Positions 37,950-45,495 of a DNA stretch of 64,000 nt are shown one piece after another. Origin of the DNA: Vicinamibacteria bacterium (GTDB lineage Bacteria; Acidobacteriota; Vicinamibacteria; Fen-336); contig JAMPXO010000005.1 in assembly GCA_023701125.1 (NCBI GenBank), positions 1 to 64,000 of the forward strand. The letters are read 5' to 3'. Under the pieces are notes generated by a model. That model did not search any database, was not told the DNA's origin, and saw only the letters and a program-made list of their open reading frames with translations. Numbering within the stretch: position 1 is the first letter of the stretch; each line of letters begins with the position of its first letter. Position numbers and translations under genes: made by a program.

Positions 37950-38564
37950 CTAGTCGCCGAGCTGGATGCGGATGCGGGCGACGATCGCCTCGAGCGCCAC
38001 CCGGTTCTCGGCCCCGTGGGGCACGATGATGTCCGCGTAGCGCTTGGAGGGTTCGACGAACTCGAGGTGCATCAGGCGCACGGAGTCGAGGTACTGGCGC
38101 TCGACCGACTCGAAGCTGCGGCCGCGCTCCTTCAGGTCGCGCCGCAGCCGACGCAGAATGCGCACGTCGGCGTCGGCGTCGATGAACAGCTTGATGTCCA
38201 TCAGCCGCCGCAGGTCGGGCTCGGCCAGCACCAGGATGCCCTCGAGCAGGATCACGGGCCGCGGCAGCAGCGCATCGGGCAGCACCCGCCGCGAGTAGCT
38301 GGCGTGGTCGTAGGCGAGGCACGGCACCGGCCGGCCTGCCTTCAGGTCCATCAGGTCCTGGACCAGCAGCGGTGTGTCGAAGGCGTCGGGGTGGTCGTAG
38401 TTGATCGCGGCGCGGGCGGCGTCGCTGAGCTCGCGGCCGTCCTTGTAGTAGGAGTCCTGGGCGATCGTCGCGCAGCGGTCCGCGCCGATGCGCTCCGCCA
38501 GCCCCGAGGTGAACGAGGTCTTGCCCGAGCCCGTGCCCCCCGCGACGCCGACCACGATCGCCAT
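37950..38564 (-). CDS. udk: Uridine kinase
   Basis: 204 residues. P-loop GGTGSGKTS (9-17), DSYYKD and NYDHPDAFDTPLL are characteristic of uridine/cytidine kinases, which phosphorylate uridine for pyrimidine salvage. VEPSKRYADIIVPHG is the family's C-terminal motif. It is encoded opposite to the flanking ftsE and ftsX genes, directly between them. It is preceded by a -10-like TATAAT 9 nt before the ATG and has no ribosome binding site. Confidence 0.94.
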   Translation of the reverse strand: MAIVVGVAGGTGSGKTSFTSGLAERIGADRCATIAQDSYYKDGRELSDAARAAINYDHPDAFDTPLLVQDLMDLKAGRPVPCLAYDHASYSRRVLPDALLPRPVILLEGILVLAEPDLRRLMDIKLFIDADADVRILRRLRRDLKERGRSFESVERQYLDSVRLMHLEFVEPSKRYADIIVPHGAENRVALEAIVARIRIQLGD

Positions 38565-38573
38565 GGCGCGCGC

Positions 38574-38581
38574 ATTATAAT
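38574..38581. promoter_or_regulatory. Self-complementary -10 (ATTATAAT) shared by udk and ftsX
   Basis: ATTATAAT is its own reverse complement, so both strands read TATAAT. It lies 9 nt before the udk ATG and 17 nt before the ftsX ATG, within a 34-bp gap. RNA polymerase could initiate either way but not both at once. The surrounding DNA is otherwise GC rich. Confidence 0.5.
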
Positions 38582-38598
38582 CGTCCGGTCTGCAACCC

Positions 38599-39492
38599 AT
38601 GGCCTGGCTCCGGGCGCTCGTGTATTTCGTCGAAGAGGCGCTCCTCAGCCTGTGGCGGAGCCGGCTCGTCCACGCCCTCTCGGTCGCCACCATCGCCGTC
38701 AGCCTGTTCGTGCTCGGCGCCTTCCTGACTCTCGCCGGCAACCTCGATGGTGTCGTCGAGCGCTGGACGCGCCAGATCCAGGTCGTCTTCTACGTCGAGG
38801 ACGCGGCGCCGGAGGAGGTCCTGCGCTCGCTGGAAGCGCGGCTGAAGGCCGAGCCGGGCGTGGCCGAAGTGGACCGCGTCACCCGCGCGCAGGCGCTCGA
38901 GCGCTTCCGCGCCCTGTTCCGCGAGCTGGCCACGCTGCCCGAGGACCTGCGCGAGAACCCGTTCCCGGGCTCGCTGGAGGTGACCCTGCAGCCGGGCGCG
39001 GCGGCCCGCGAGGACGCGCTGCGGCTGGTCGAGCGCTATCGCGAAGCCCCCGGCGTCGAAGACGTGCTGTTCGACCTGTTGTGGATCGAGCGGCTGTCGA
39101 CCGCGGTGCGGCTGGTGCGCGGCGTCGGCGCCCTGCTCGGCGGCGTGCTGGTGCTGGCCGGCGTGTTCACCATCTCCAACGTGATCCGGCTGACCGTCTA
39201 CGCCCGCCAGGACGAACTCGACATCATGCGGCTGGTCGGCGCCACCCGCGCCTACATCCGCGGCCCGTTCCTGGTCGAGGGCATGCTGCAGGGCCTGCTC
39301 GGCGGCCTCGTCTCGCTGGCCCTGCTCGGCCTCGCCTTTCGCTTCGTGACCCGCGAGTCCGAGGCGATCGCGGGCCTGCTCGGTCGCCCGCTCGCGTTCC
39401 TGTCGGCGGAGGCGGCGCTGGTGCTGGTGCTCGGCGGGGCGATGCTCGGCCTCGTCGGCAGCCTGGTCAGCCTCGGGCGCTCGCGGCTCTGA
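38599..39492 (+). CDS. ftsX: Cell division protein FtsX
   Basis: 297 residues. An N-terminal helix (~25-48) precedes a periplasmic domain (~50-165: QIQVVFYVEDAAPEEV..., NPFPGSLEVTL), followed by three C-terminal helices and the FtsX signature DELDIMRLVGATRAYIRGPFLVEG. It is the permease-like partner of FtsE. It is separated from ftsE by 0.85 kb with udk inverted between them. It has no visible Shine-Dalgarno; a TATAAT lies 17 nt upstream of the start. Confidence 0.94.
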   Translation: MAWLRALVYFVEEALLSLWRSRLVHALSVATIAVSLFVLGAFLTLAGNLDGVVERWTRQIQVVFYVEDAAPEEVLRSLEARLKAEPGVAEVDRVTRAQALERFRALFRELATLPEDLRENPFPGSLEVTLQPGAAAREDALRLVERYREAPGVEDVLFDLLWIERLSTAVRLVRGVGALLGGVLVLAGVFTISNVIRLTVYARQDELDIMRLVGATRAYIRGPFLVEGMLQGLLGGLVSLALLGLAFRFVTRESEAIAGLLGRPLAFLSAEAALVLVLGGAMLGLVGSLVSLGRSRL

Positions 39493-39541
39493 CCACGGCG
39501 CCGGGCGCGCCGACGCAAGCAAATCGCGGGCCGGAAAGGGC

Positions 39542-39570
39542 TTGACCCGCCGTGCGGGTGTGACCACACT
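39542..39570 (+). promoter_or_regulatory. Candidate promoter of the TonB-dependent receptor gene
   Basis: TTGACC (39542-39547), 17 nt, then CACACT (39565-39570). The leader that follows has GGGGGAGG before the ATG at 39616. Confidence 0.4.
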
Positions 39571-39615
39571 CCCCCCAATCCGGTTTCCCGTCCGTCCTCT
39601 GGGGGAGGACAACCC

Positions 39616-42600
39616 ATGAAAAACAGGATCTTCGCGAGCCTCCTCGGGCTCGGACTTCTGCTGCCCGCCTGTCCGGCTGCGGCGCAGGAAATCAACGGCA
39701 CCATCGTCGGCACCGTCAGCGACCAGACCGGCGCGGTGCTGCCGGGCGCCATCGTCGTCGTCAAGAACGTCAAGACGGGCTTCACCCGCGAGGTGGTCAC
39801 CAACGAGAGCGGCCGCTTCCTGGCCGCCTTCCTCCCGATCGGCACCTACGACCTCACCGTGACGATGAGCGGCTTCCAGCGGTGGACGGCGAAGGCGATC
39901 GAGGTGCACGTCTCCGACCGCCTCGAGTTCGCCCCGCTGCTGAAGGTCGAAGGCCTCGCCACCGAGGTGATGGTGACGGCCGCGGCCTCCTCGGTGCAGC
40001 CGACGGGCCAGGTCCAGAACCTGATGGGTTCGACCCAGGTCACGGAGCTGCCGATCAACAACCGCAACTTCATGCAGCTGGCGACGCTGGTCCCCGGCGT
40101 GACCTCGGCGCTCGACGACGAAGCCCAGGTCGGCCTGACCAGCCGCGCGGACATCTCGATCAACGGCAAGCGCCGCAACTCGGTCAACTGGCTGGTGGAC
40201 GGCGCCTCCAACGTCGACGTCGGCTCCAACATCACGCTGCTGTCGACACCGACCCTCGAGTCGATCGAGGAGTTCAAGGTGATCACCAGCAACTTCTCCG
40301 CGGAGTGGCCGCGCAGCGGCGGCGGCGTCGTCAACGTCGTCACCAAGTCCGGCACCAACAAGTACCGGGCCTCGGCCTACGAGTTCTTCCGCAGCGACTC
40401 GATGAACGCGAACTCGTTCTTCCGCAACCTGTCGACCAACCCGGACATCGCCAGCAAGCCCGCCAAGCTCGACTACAACAACTTCGGCTACACCCTCGGC
40501 GGCCCGATCATGAAGGACAAGTTCTTCTTCTTCTGGTCCCAGGAGTGGCGGAAGATCGAGCGCGCGCCGGCCAACCTGACCGCCAACGTGGTCGACCCGG
40601 CCTGGCTCAACGACCCGGCCAACCTCAACTACGTGGCGCCGGCGCTGCGCGACCCCAACGCCGTGCGACTGCTGGCGGCGTGGCCGCAGCCGAACGTCGG
40701 TACCAACCGCTACGTGACCACGGCGCCGAACAAGAACGACACCCGCCAGGAGGTGCTGCGCCTCGACTACACGCTGTCGCCGAAGTGGCGGGCGATGGCC
40801 CGCTACACCCACGACCAGAGCGTGACCGAGGAGGTGGGCGGCCTGTTCTACGGCCTGGCGGTGCCCGGCATCGCGACCACCGAGACGACGGTCCCCGGCA
40901 ACATCTTCGTCCTGCAACTGAACGGCACGATCAACGACAGCACGCTCAACGAGATCAGCTACCAGTTCTCGAGCAACAAGATCGGGACGATCAACCCCGA
41001 CGGCACCCGCGGCACCCGCGAGGACTACGGCTACACGGGCTCCGAGCTGTTCGCCCAGAACAACTCGGGCCGGATGCCGACCGTGTCGGTCAGCGGGCTG
41101 TCGTTGATCGGCTCCAACCAGCTCATCAACATCGAGTACAAGAACCACACCTTCACCGACAACCTGACCCTGGTCCGCGGCAACCACACGATCAAGCTCG
41201 GCGGCCTGGTCAGCTTCGAGTCGAAGGACGAGAACGCGGCCAACGAGACGCAGGGTCGCTACACCTTCGTCACGGCCGGCGGCTTCACCGCGTTCCAGAA
41301 CTTCCTGCGCGGCAACGCCGGCGGCCTGTGCGGCACCGGCTGCACGTACTCCGAGGCCGAGCGCGACGTGACCAACCACTTGCGCTTCAACCGCTACGAA
41401 ATGTTCGTGCAGGACACCTGGAAGCCCAGCTCGAACCTGACCCTCGACTTCGGCATCCGCTACGCGATCTACCCGGGCGTCGAGGACACGGAAGACGTGC
41501 TGACCAACTTCGACCCGGCGCTGTACGACCCGGCCGCCGCGCCGCGCTTCGCCAACGCCGCCGGCACGCTGCTGGTGGCCGGCACCGGCAACCCGCTCAA
41601 CGGCATCGTCGTGGCGGGCAGCAACTCGCCCTACGGGAGCCGCATCCACGCGACCGACAAGAACAACATCGCGCCGCGCTTCGGCTTCTCGTGGGATCCG
41701 GGCCACGAGTCGAAGACGATCGTGCGCGGCGGCGTCGGCGTCTACTACGACCAGCCGCTGGTCGGCATCTTCGAGCAGAACGCGTTCGTCAACCCGCCCT
41801 ACGTCAACACGGTCAGCGTCCAGAATCCCGTGCTCGGCAGCCCCGGCGCCGGCGTGCCCCCGGGCACCACGGCGGTGCGCAACCTGATCGCCTCCTCCGA
41901 CCCGTTCGACAACCCGCGCACGATCGAGTGGAACATCGGCGTCGTCCGCCAGCTCTACTCGCGCGGCGTCGCCGAGCTCACCTACGTCGGCACCCGCGGC
42001 GACGGCCTGATCCGGCCGATCGAGATCAACCAGGCGCAGCCGGCGGACGTGGTCGCGCTCGGCTCGCTCAACATCGCCCGTCCCTACGACGGCTTCGGCA
42101 CGATCCAGATGCGCCAGACCTCGGCCAAGGCGCGCTACCACGGCCTGCTGTTCAACTTCCGCCACGACGCCGGCCGCGCCGGCCTGTTCAACGTCGCCTA
42201 CACCTTGTCGAAGAACATGGTCGACGCGACCAACGACCGCGACGCCGTCGACCTGCCGCAGAACCCGCTGGACCTCGACGCCGAGTACGCGCTGGCCCGC
42301 ACCGATCGCACCCACGTGCTGTCGCTCAACTGGGTCTACGAGCTGCCGTTCTTCAAGGACGGCAAGGGCCTGGCCAAGCAGGTCCTCGGTGGCTGGCAGA
42401 TCTCGGGTATCGGCACCTTCCAGTCCGGGCCGCCGATCCCGCGCATCGCTCTCAGCAACACCAACAGCGGCCGCCGCGGCAACCGCGCCAACGAGGTCGC
42501 CGACCCGTTCGCCAACGTCCCGGCGGGCCTGTACTGGTTCAACCCGGCGGCCTACTCGGCCGCGCCCGACGGCAGCTACGGCAACAGCGGGCGTGCGCTG

Positions 42601-42861
42601 TTCCGCCTGCCCGGCCGCAACCAGTGGGACGTGACCGTGTCGAAGAACTGGTACCCGTCGGAGGGCACCCGCCTGCAGTTCCGCGCGGACTTCATCAACG
42701 CGCTGAACCACACCCAGTACACGACCGTGGACGCCTCGTGCACGGCCGGCACCAACCAGGCCAACCTCACCTGCGCCGTCCCCGGCTCCACGTTCGGCCA
42801 GGTCACCGGCACCCGCCTGCCGCGCGAGATCCAGCTCGGCCTGAAGTTCTACTGGAACTGA
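39616..42861 (+). CDS. Oar-like TonB-dependent receptor with carboxypeptidase-regulatory domain
   Basis: 1081 residues. The signal peptide MKNRIFASLLGLGLLLPACP ends near AAA|Q. A CarboxypepD_reg-like domain (~25-110: GTVSDQTGAVLPGA, TNESGRF, YDLTVTMSGF) precedes a plug (NRNFMQLATLVPGV) and a 22-strand-type barrel. The sequence ends LPREIQLGLKFYWN, the usual terminal beta strand. Acidobacteriota carry many of these. They take up large ligands, or in Myxococcus (Oar) act in outer-membrane signalling and protease secretion. The substrate is unknown. A strong GGGGGAGG ribosome site precedes the start. No SusD partner is present, as is usual in this phylum. Confidence 0.93.
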   Translation: MKNRIFASLLGLGLLLPACPAAAQEINGTIVGTVSDQTGAVLPGAIVVVKNVKTGFTREVVTNESGRFLAAFLPIGTYDLTVTMSGFQRWTAKAIEVHVSDRLEFAPLLKVEGLATEVMVTAAASSVQPTGQVQNLMGSTQVTELPINNRNFMQLATLVPGVTSALDDEAQVGLTSRADISINGKRRNSVNWLVDGASNVDVGSNITLLSTPTLESIEEFKVITSNFSAEWPRSGGGVVNVVTKSGTNKYRASAYEFFRSDSMNANSFFRNLSTNPDIASKPAKLDYNNFGYTLGGPIMKDKFFFFWSQEWRKIERAPANLTANVVDPAWLNDPANLNYVAPALRDPNAVRLLAAWPQPNVGTNRYVTTAPNKNDTRQEVLRLDYTLSPKWRAMARYTHDQSVTEEVGGLFYGLAVPGIATTETTVPGNIFVLQLNGTINDSTLNEISYQFSSNKIGTINPDGTRGTREDYGYTGSELFAQNNSGRMPTVSVSGLSLIGSNQLINIEYKNHTFTDNLTLVRGNHTIKLGGLVSFESKDENAANETQGRYTFVTAGGFTAFQNFLRGNAGGLCGTGCTYSEAERDVTNHLRFNRYEMFVQDTWKPSSNLTLDFGIRYAIYPGVEDTEDVLTNFDPALYDPAAAPRFANAAGTLLVAGTGNPLNGIVVAGSNSPYGSRIHATDKNNIAPRFGFSWDPGHESKTIVRGGVGVYYDQPLVGIFEQNAFVNPPYVNTVSVQNPVLGSPGAGVPPGTTAVRNLIASSDPFDNPRTIEWNIGVVRQLYSRGVAELTYVGTRGDGLIRPIEINQAQPADVVALGSLNIARPYDGFGTIQMRQTSAKARYHGLLFNFRHDAGRAGLFNVAYTLSKNMVDATNDRDAVDLPQNPLDLDAEYALARTDRTHVLSLNWVYELPFFKDGKGLAKQVLGGWQISGIGTFQSGPPIPRIALSNTNSGRRGNRANEVADPFANVPAGLYWFNPAAYSAAPDGSYGNSGRALFRLPGRNQWDVTVSKNWYPSEGTRLQFRADFINALNHTQYTTVDASCTAGTNQANLTCAVPGSTFGQVTGTRLPREIQLGLKFYWN

Positions 42862-42882
42862 CGCCGCAGGCCTGAACCTGCC

Positions 42883-42917
42883 AGGGCCCCGTCGCGCAGA
42901 CCGCGCGGCGGGGCCCT
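42883..42917. terminator. Hairpin between convergent genes
   Basis: AGGGCCCCG (42883-42891) pairs perfectly with CGGGGCCCT (42909-42917), with additional partial pairing inside. It lies 22 bp after the TonB-receptor stop and 23 bp from the end of the convergent lipoprotein gene, so it probably terminates both. There is no T-run. Confidence 0.55.
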
Positions 42918-42939
42918 CGTCGATTCAGGCCGTTCGCGA

Positions 42940-43575
42940 CTACTCGCCGTCGAGCTTGCAGATGCCGGCGGGGCTGTTGTGGATCACGCCCCAGTCGCCC
43001 TCCTCGATCACGCACACGCCGCAACTGCCGCTCGCCGAGCAGGCGCGAAACTTGCCCCAGGACGTGATGTCCACCATGTACTGCGTGATGTCCTTCAGGA
43101 CACAGGCGGCGCCGACGTTCGGCAGGCCCTCGCCGCTGCAGGCGACGTTCTGGGCGTTGACGACCTGGTACCAGTTGGGGCCGGGTCGCCCGGTGGCCGA
43201 GATGCCCGACAGGTAGTGGTCGCAGGCCTCGCGCTGGGGATCGGTCTCGAGACGGGTGTTGCAGAACTCGCCGCCGAGGCCCACCGCCGCGCAGTACTGG
43301 GCGTTCTTCACCTGCGGGCTGGCGTTGATGATCTTGCGGTTGCGCGAGGGTTCGAGCTGGACCTTGATCCGATAGCCGTACATGTCGGCGGGGTTCGGTA
43401 GCGGCGTGCCGCAGGCGGCCGCGAACGGGTTCGGGGTCGGCGTCGGGGTGGGGGTCGGCGTGGTCGCGCCCGTGGGCGGGGAGGGGACCGAGCCGCCGCC
43501 GCTGTCTCCGCCGCCGCAGGCGGCAAGCGGCAGCAGGGCCAGGCCCAGCCCGGCGAGCAGACGAAGACGACGCAT
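42940..43575 (-). CDS. Cysteine-rich lipoprotein with TP-repeat linker, function unknown
   Basis: 211 residues. The signal MRRLRLLAGLGLALLPLAAC has lipobox LAAC. After the acylated Cys comes a Gly/Ser tract, then a (TP)n linker, then a domain with ten cysteines (for example QYCAAVG, FCNTRLE, GSCGVC). Five disulphides are possible in an extracellular setting. AAGGAGGT (complementary to 16S) lies 7 nt before the ATG, the best ribosome site in the window. It is convergent with the TonB-receptor gene. No family is recognised. Confidence 0.8.
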   Translation of the reverse strand: MRRLRLLAGLGLALLPLAACGGGDSGGGSVPSPPTGATTPTPTPTPTPNPFAAACGTPLPNPADMYGYRIKVQLEPSRNRKIINASPQVKNAQYCAAVGLGGEFCNTRLETDPQREACDHYLSGISATGRPGPNWYQVVNAQNVACSGEGLPNVGAACVLKDITQYMVDITSWGKFRACSASGSCGVCVIEEGDWGVIHNSPAGICKLDGE

Positions 43576-43670
43576 CGACGACCTCCTTCTCAGTGAGCGC
43601 ATGAAGTCTTGATCATGCCCCGCCTCGTGTCCGGCGCGGGTGGACGCGGCGTGCAGCCCCGGCGAGCGGG

Positions 43671-44228
43671 TCAGGCGACGGCGACCACCAGGACCCTCGC
43701 GCGAACAGCGGAGCTGTTGCTCCACAGTCGGAGCTCGCCGCGCAGGATGGTGGCCGAATCGCCGGCCTTCAGCGTGAAGGCGTCCGGCCCCAGCCGCAGC
43801 TCCACCTCGCCCTCGACGACGAAGGCGAACTCCTCGCGTGGTTGTGCCGTCGGGTGCTTGCCGCTGCGACCGCCGGGCTCGAGCGTGATCAGCAGCGGCT
43901 CGAGCAGGCGGCTGCGGGTCATCGGTCCGAGCGCTTCGATCGTCGCCTGCGACCACTGGCTGAGCAGCTCCGTGCGCTCCGACGCTCGCACCACGACGCC
44001 GCCCTCGGCCTTGCCCAGCGACGCGAAGAATTCGCCCAGGGTGACGCCCAGCGCGCACGCGATCCGCTCCATCGAGTCGATCGAGGGCGAGACCTGGCCG
44101 GTCTCGAGCTGCGAGATGAAACTGGGCGAGAAGCGGGTCACGCCGGCGAAGGCCCGCAGGCTCTGGCCCCGCTGCTCGCGAAGCCGACGGACCAGGTCGC
44201 CGATCGCCTGTTGCTTCAGCCGTACCAC
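43671..44228 (-). CDS. XRE-family regulator with C-terminal cupin domain
   Basis: 185 residues. An N-terminal XRE helix-turn-helix (~5-62: LVRRLREQRGQSLRAFAGVTRFSPSF in part, ETGQVSPSIDSMERI) is joined to a cupin (~110-180: PREEFAFVVEGEVELRLG, LKAGDSATI). Such regulators usually sense small metabolites. The start is taken as GTG 44228, 7 nt after a TAGGAT hexamer; an upstream GTG at 44249 is an alternative. No clear target is adjacent, because the neighbour upstream is a decayed gene. Confidence 0.88.
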   Translation of the reverse strand: MVRLKQQAIGDLVRRLREQRGQSLRAFAGVTRFSPSFISQLETGQVSPSIDSMERIACALGVTLGEFFASLGKAEGGVVVRASERTELLSQWSQATIEALGPMTRSRLLEPLLITLEPGGRSGKHPTAQPREEFAFVVEGEVELRLGPDAFTLKAGDSATILRGELRLWSNSSAVRARVLVVAVA

Positions 44229-44235
44229 AGGAAAG

Positions 44236-44241
44236 ATCCTA
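44236..44241 (-). promoter_or_regulatory. Candidate -10 (TAGGAT) of the XRE-cupin gene
   Basis: Read on the minus strand, TAGGAT ends 7 nt before GTG 44228. It is consistent with leaderless initiation, though AGGA inside it could also serve as a weak ribosome site. Confidence 0.35.
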
Positions 44242-44290
44242 ACAGGCACCGCGGTCCCCCCTTGTTCAGTCAGGAAGAACGGTCGACACG

Positions 44291-44562
44291 TACCCGCTCG
44301 TGCATGCGATCTACCCGCCGCTGTTCCCCGCCCTCGTCCATGCGGGCCTGGAGGCCGTCGGAGTGCCCAACTTGTGACTGCCGCGGGTGCTCTCACAACT
44401 GGCCACGGCCTGTGTCGTGCTGCTGTTCGCCGCGCTGCTCTGCACCGCTCCGGGCTGCGCACGGGCAGCCGCCGGCCGCTGTTCGCGCTCGCCTTCTTCA
44501 CGCGCCACACCGCCGGGTGGGCACCGGCCGCCGTGCTGCTCGGCGGCGTTCTCGACCCCGTG
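44291..44562 (+). pseudogene. Remnant of a polytopic glycosyltransferase gene
   Basis: The frame from 44291 encodes YPLVHAIYPPLFPALVHAG, the loop typical of GT39/ArnT-like membrane glycosyltransferases. It then meets a stop (TGA 44375-44377), continues in the same frame as VLSQLATACVVLLFAALL, and shifts frame to LFALAFFTRHTAGWAPAAV, again a typical helix-loop of this family. No start or N-terminal DE motif is visible. Stop, frameshift and small size indicate a decayed fragment. Confidence 0.65.
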
Positions 44563-44582
44563 CGGCGCCGGCGGATGCCGGC

Positions 44583-45344
44583 CTACAGCTCGTAGGTGCG
44601 GCCCTGCTCCAGGATCTGCAGGCGCGGATCGGCGATCGCCAGCACCTGCTCCGTGAGCGTCGCGACGTGCCGCGGCTTGAAGCCGTAGAGGTAGATCGGC
44701 ACGTCGCGCTTGATCTTCTTGACCTCCTCCGCCAGCGTCTGCGGCGAGAGGTGGCCCGAGATGTCGGCGATCCGCTGCAGCTCGTTGGGAAACGAGCACT
44801 CGGTGATGATCGCCTTCAGGTTCTGCGTGTCGTTGACGATCTCCCAGAAACGGTGGGTGGGGCCGGTGTCGGCGGAGAAGGCCAGCGCCGAGTGGGCATC
44901 CTCGACGATGAAGCCGGCGGTGGGCACCAGGTGCGAGACGCGGATCGCGCGCGCGGTCAGCCCGGCCACGTAGAACGGCTGCTCGTCGTGGACCTGGAGC
45001 AGCCGCAGCACCGGGTTCTTGTCGTTGGGCAGGCAGGTGAAGTCGGGCCAGGTCGAGTTGTTGAACAGGTGGTTTTGCAGCGCGTCGACGACCTCGGGCA
45101 GGGCGTGGATGCGCAGGCTGAAACCCGGCACGCTGAAGTTGTTGTCGATGATGAACGGCAGGCTGCAGGTGTGGTCGAGGTGGGCGTGCGAGATCAGGAT
45201 GTCCCGCACGTCTTCCTGCTCGGACAGGCTGAGCGCGCCCGTCACCCATCCACCGTCGAGGCTGAGCACGTCGTTGACCAGGAAGGCCGTCATCCCGATC
45301 GACTGGACGTTCCCGCCGTAGCAGCCGAGGACCTTGAACTTCAT
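44583..45344 (-). CDS. Class II cyclic-nucleotide phosphodiesterase-like MBL protein
   Basis: 253 residues. The motif SHAHLDH is the metal-binding signature of the metallo-beta-lactamase fold as found in class II cAMP phosphodiesterases (PF02112-like). VLGCYGGN at the start and SADTGPTHRFW further on carry other ligands. No signal peptide. The natural substrate could be cAMP or another cyclic phosphate; this is inferred from the family. A good promoter (45413-45441) precedes it and its stop overlaps the end of the decayed glycosyltransferase. Confidence 0.82.
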   Translation of the reverse strand: MKFKVLGCYGGNVQSIGMTAFLVNDVLSLDGGWVTGALSLSEQEDVRDILISHAHLDHTCSLPFIIDNNFSVPGFSLRIHALPEVVDALQNHLFNNSTWPDFTCLPNDKNPVLRLLQVHDEQPFYVAGLTARAIRVSHLVPTAGFIVEDAHSALAFSADTGPTHRFWEIVNDTQNLKAIITECSFPNELQRIADISGHLSPQTLAEEVKKIKRDVPIYLYGFKPRHVATLTEQVLAIADPRLQILEQGRTYEL

Positions 45345-45412
45345 CGTGGAAGCGTCGCCTTCGGCTCCAAGTGATTCAGGTGCAGCGCTTTGGAGGGAAG
45401 TTCGCGTCCAGA

Positions 45413-45441
45413 ACGTAACACGCCCGTCTCGGAAGTGTCAA
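45413..45441 (-). promoter_or_regulatory. Sigma-70-type promoter of the phosphodiesterase-like gene
   Basis: On the minus strand, TTGACA (45441-45436) is a consensus -35, followed after 17 nt by TTACGT (45418-45413). The start codon lies about 68 nt downstream. Confidence 0.6.
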
Positions 45442-45475
45442 GACGGGCGGGGAAGTCCCGGGCTCCCCGCCCGTC
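45442..45475 (-). terminator. Strong hairpin terminator of the OPT transporter gene
   Basis: GACGGGCGGGGA (45442-45453) pairs perfectly over 12 bp with TCCCCGCCCGTC (45464-45475) around a 10-nt loop. It lies 20 bp beyond the OPT stop and directly abuts the -35 of the next gene. TTGACACTT follows on the minus strand rather than a T-run. Confidence 0.65.
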
Positions 45476-45495
45476 CCATCGTCCAAGCCCCGTGA

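Noticed and set aside
38575-42711. 1378-codon open frame antisense to ftsX and the TonB receptor
   Set aside because: Valine/Asp/Arg-rich shadow of well-supported genes on the other strand.
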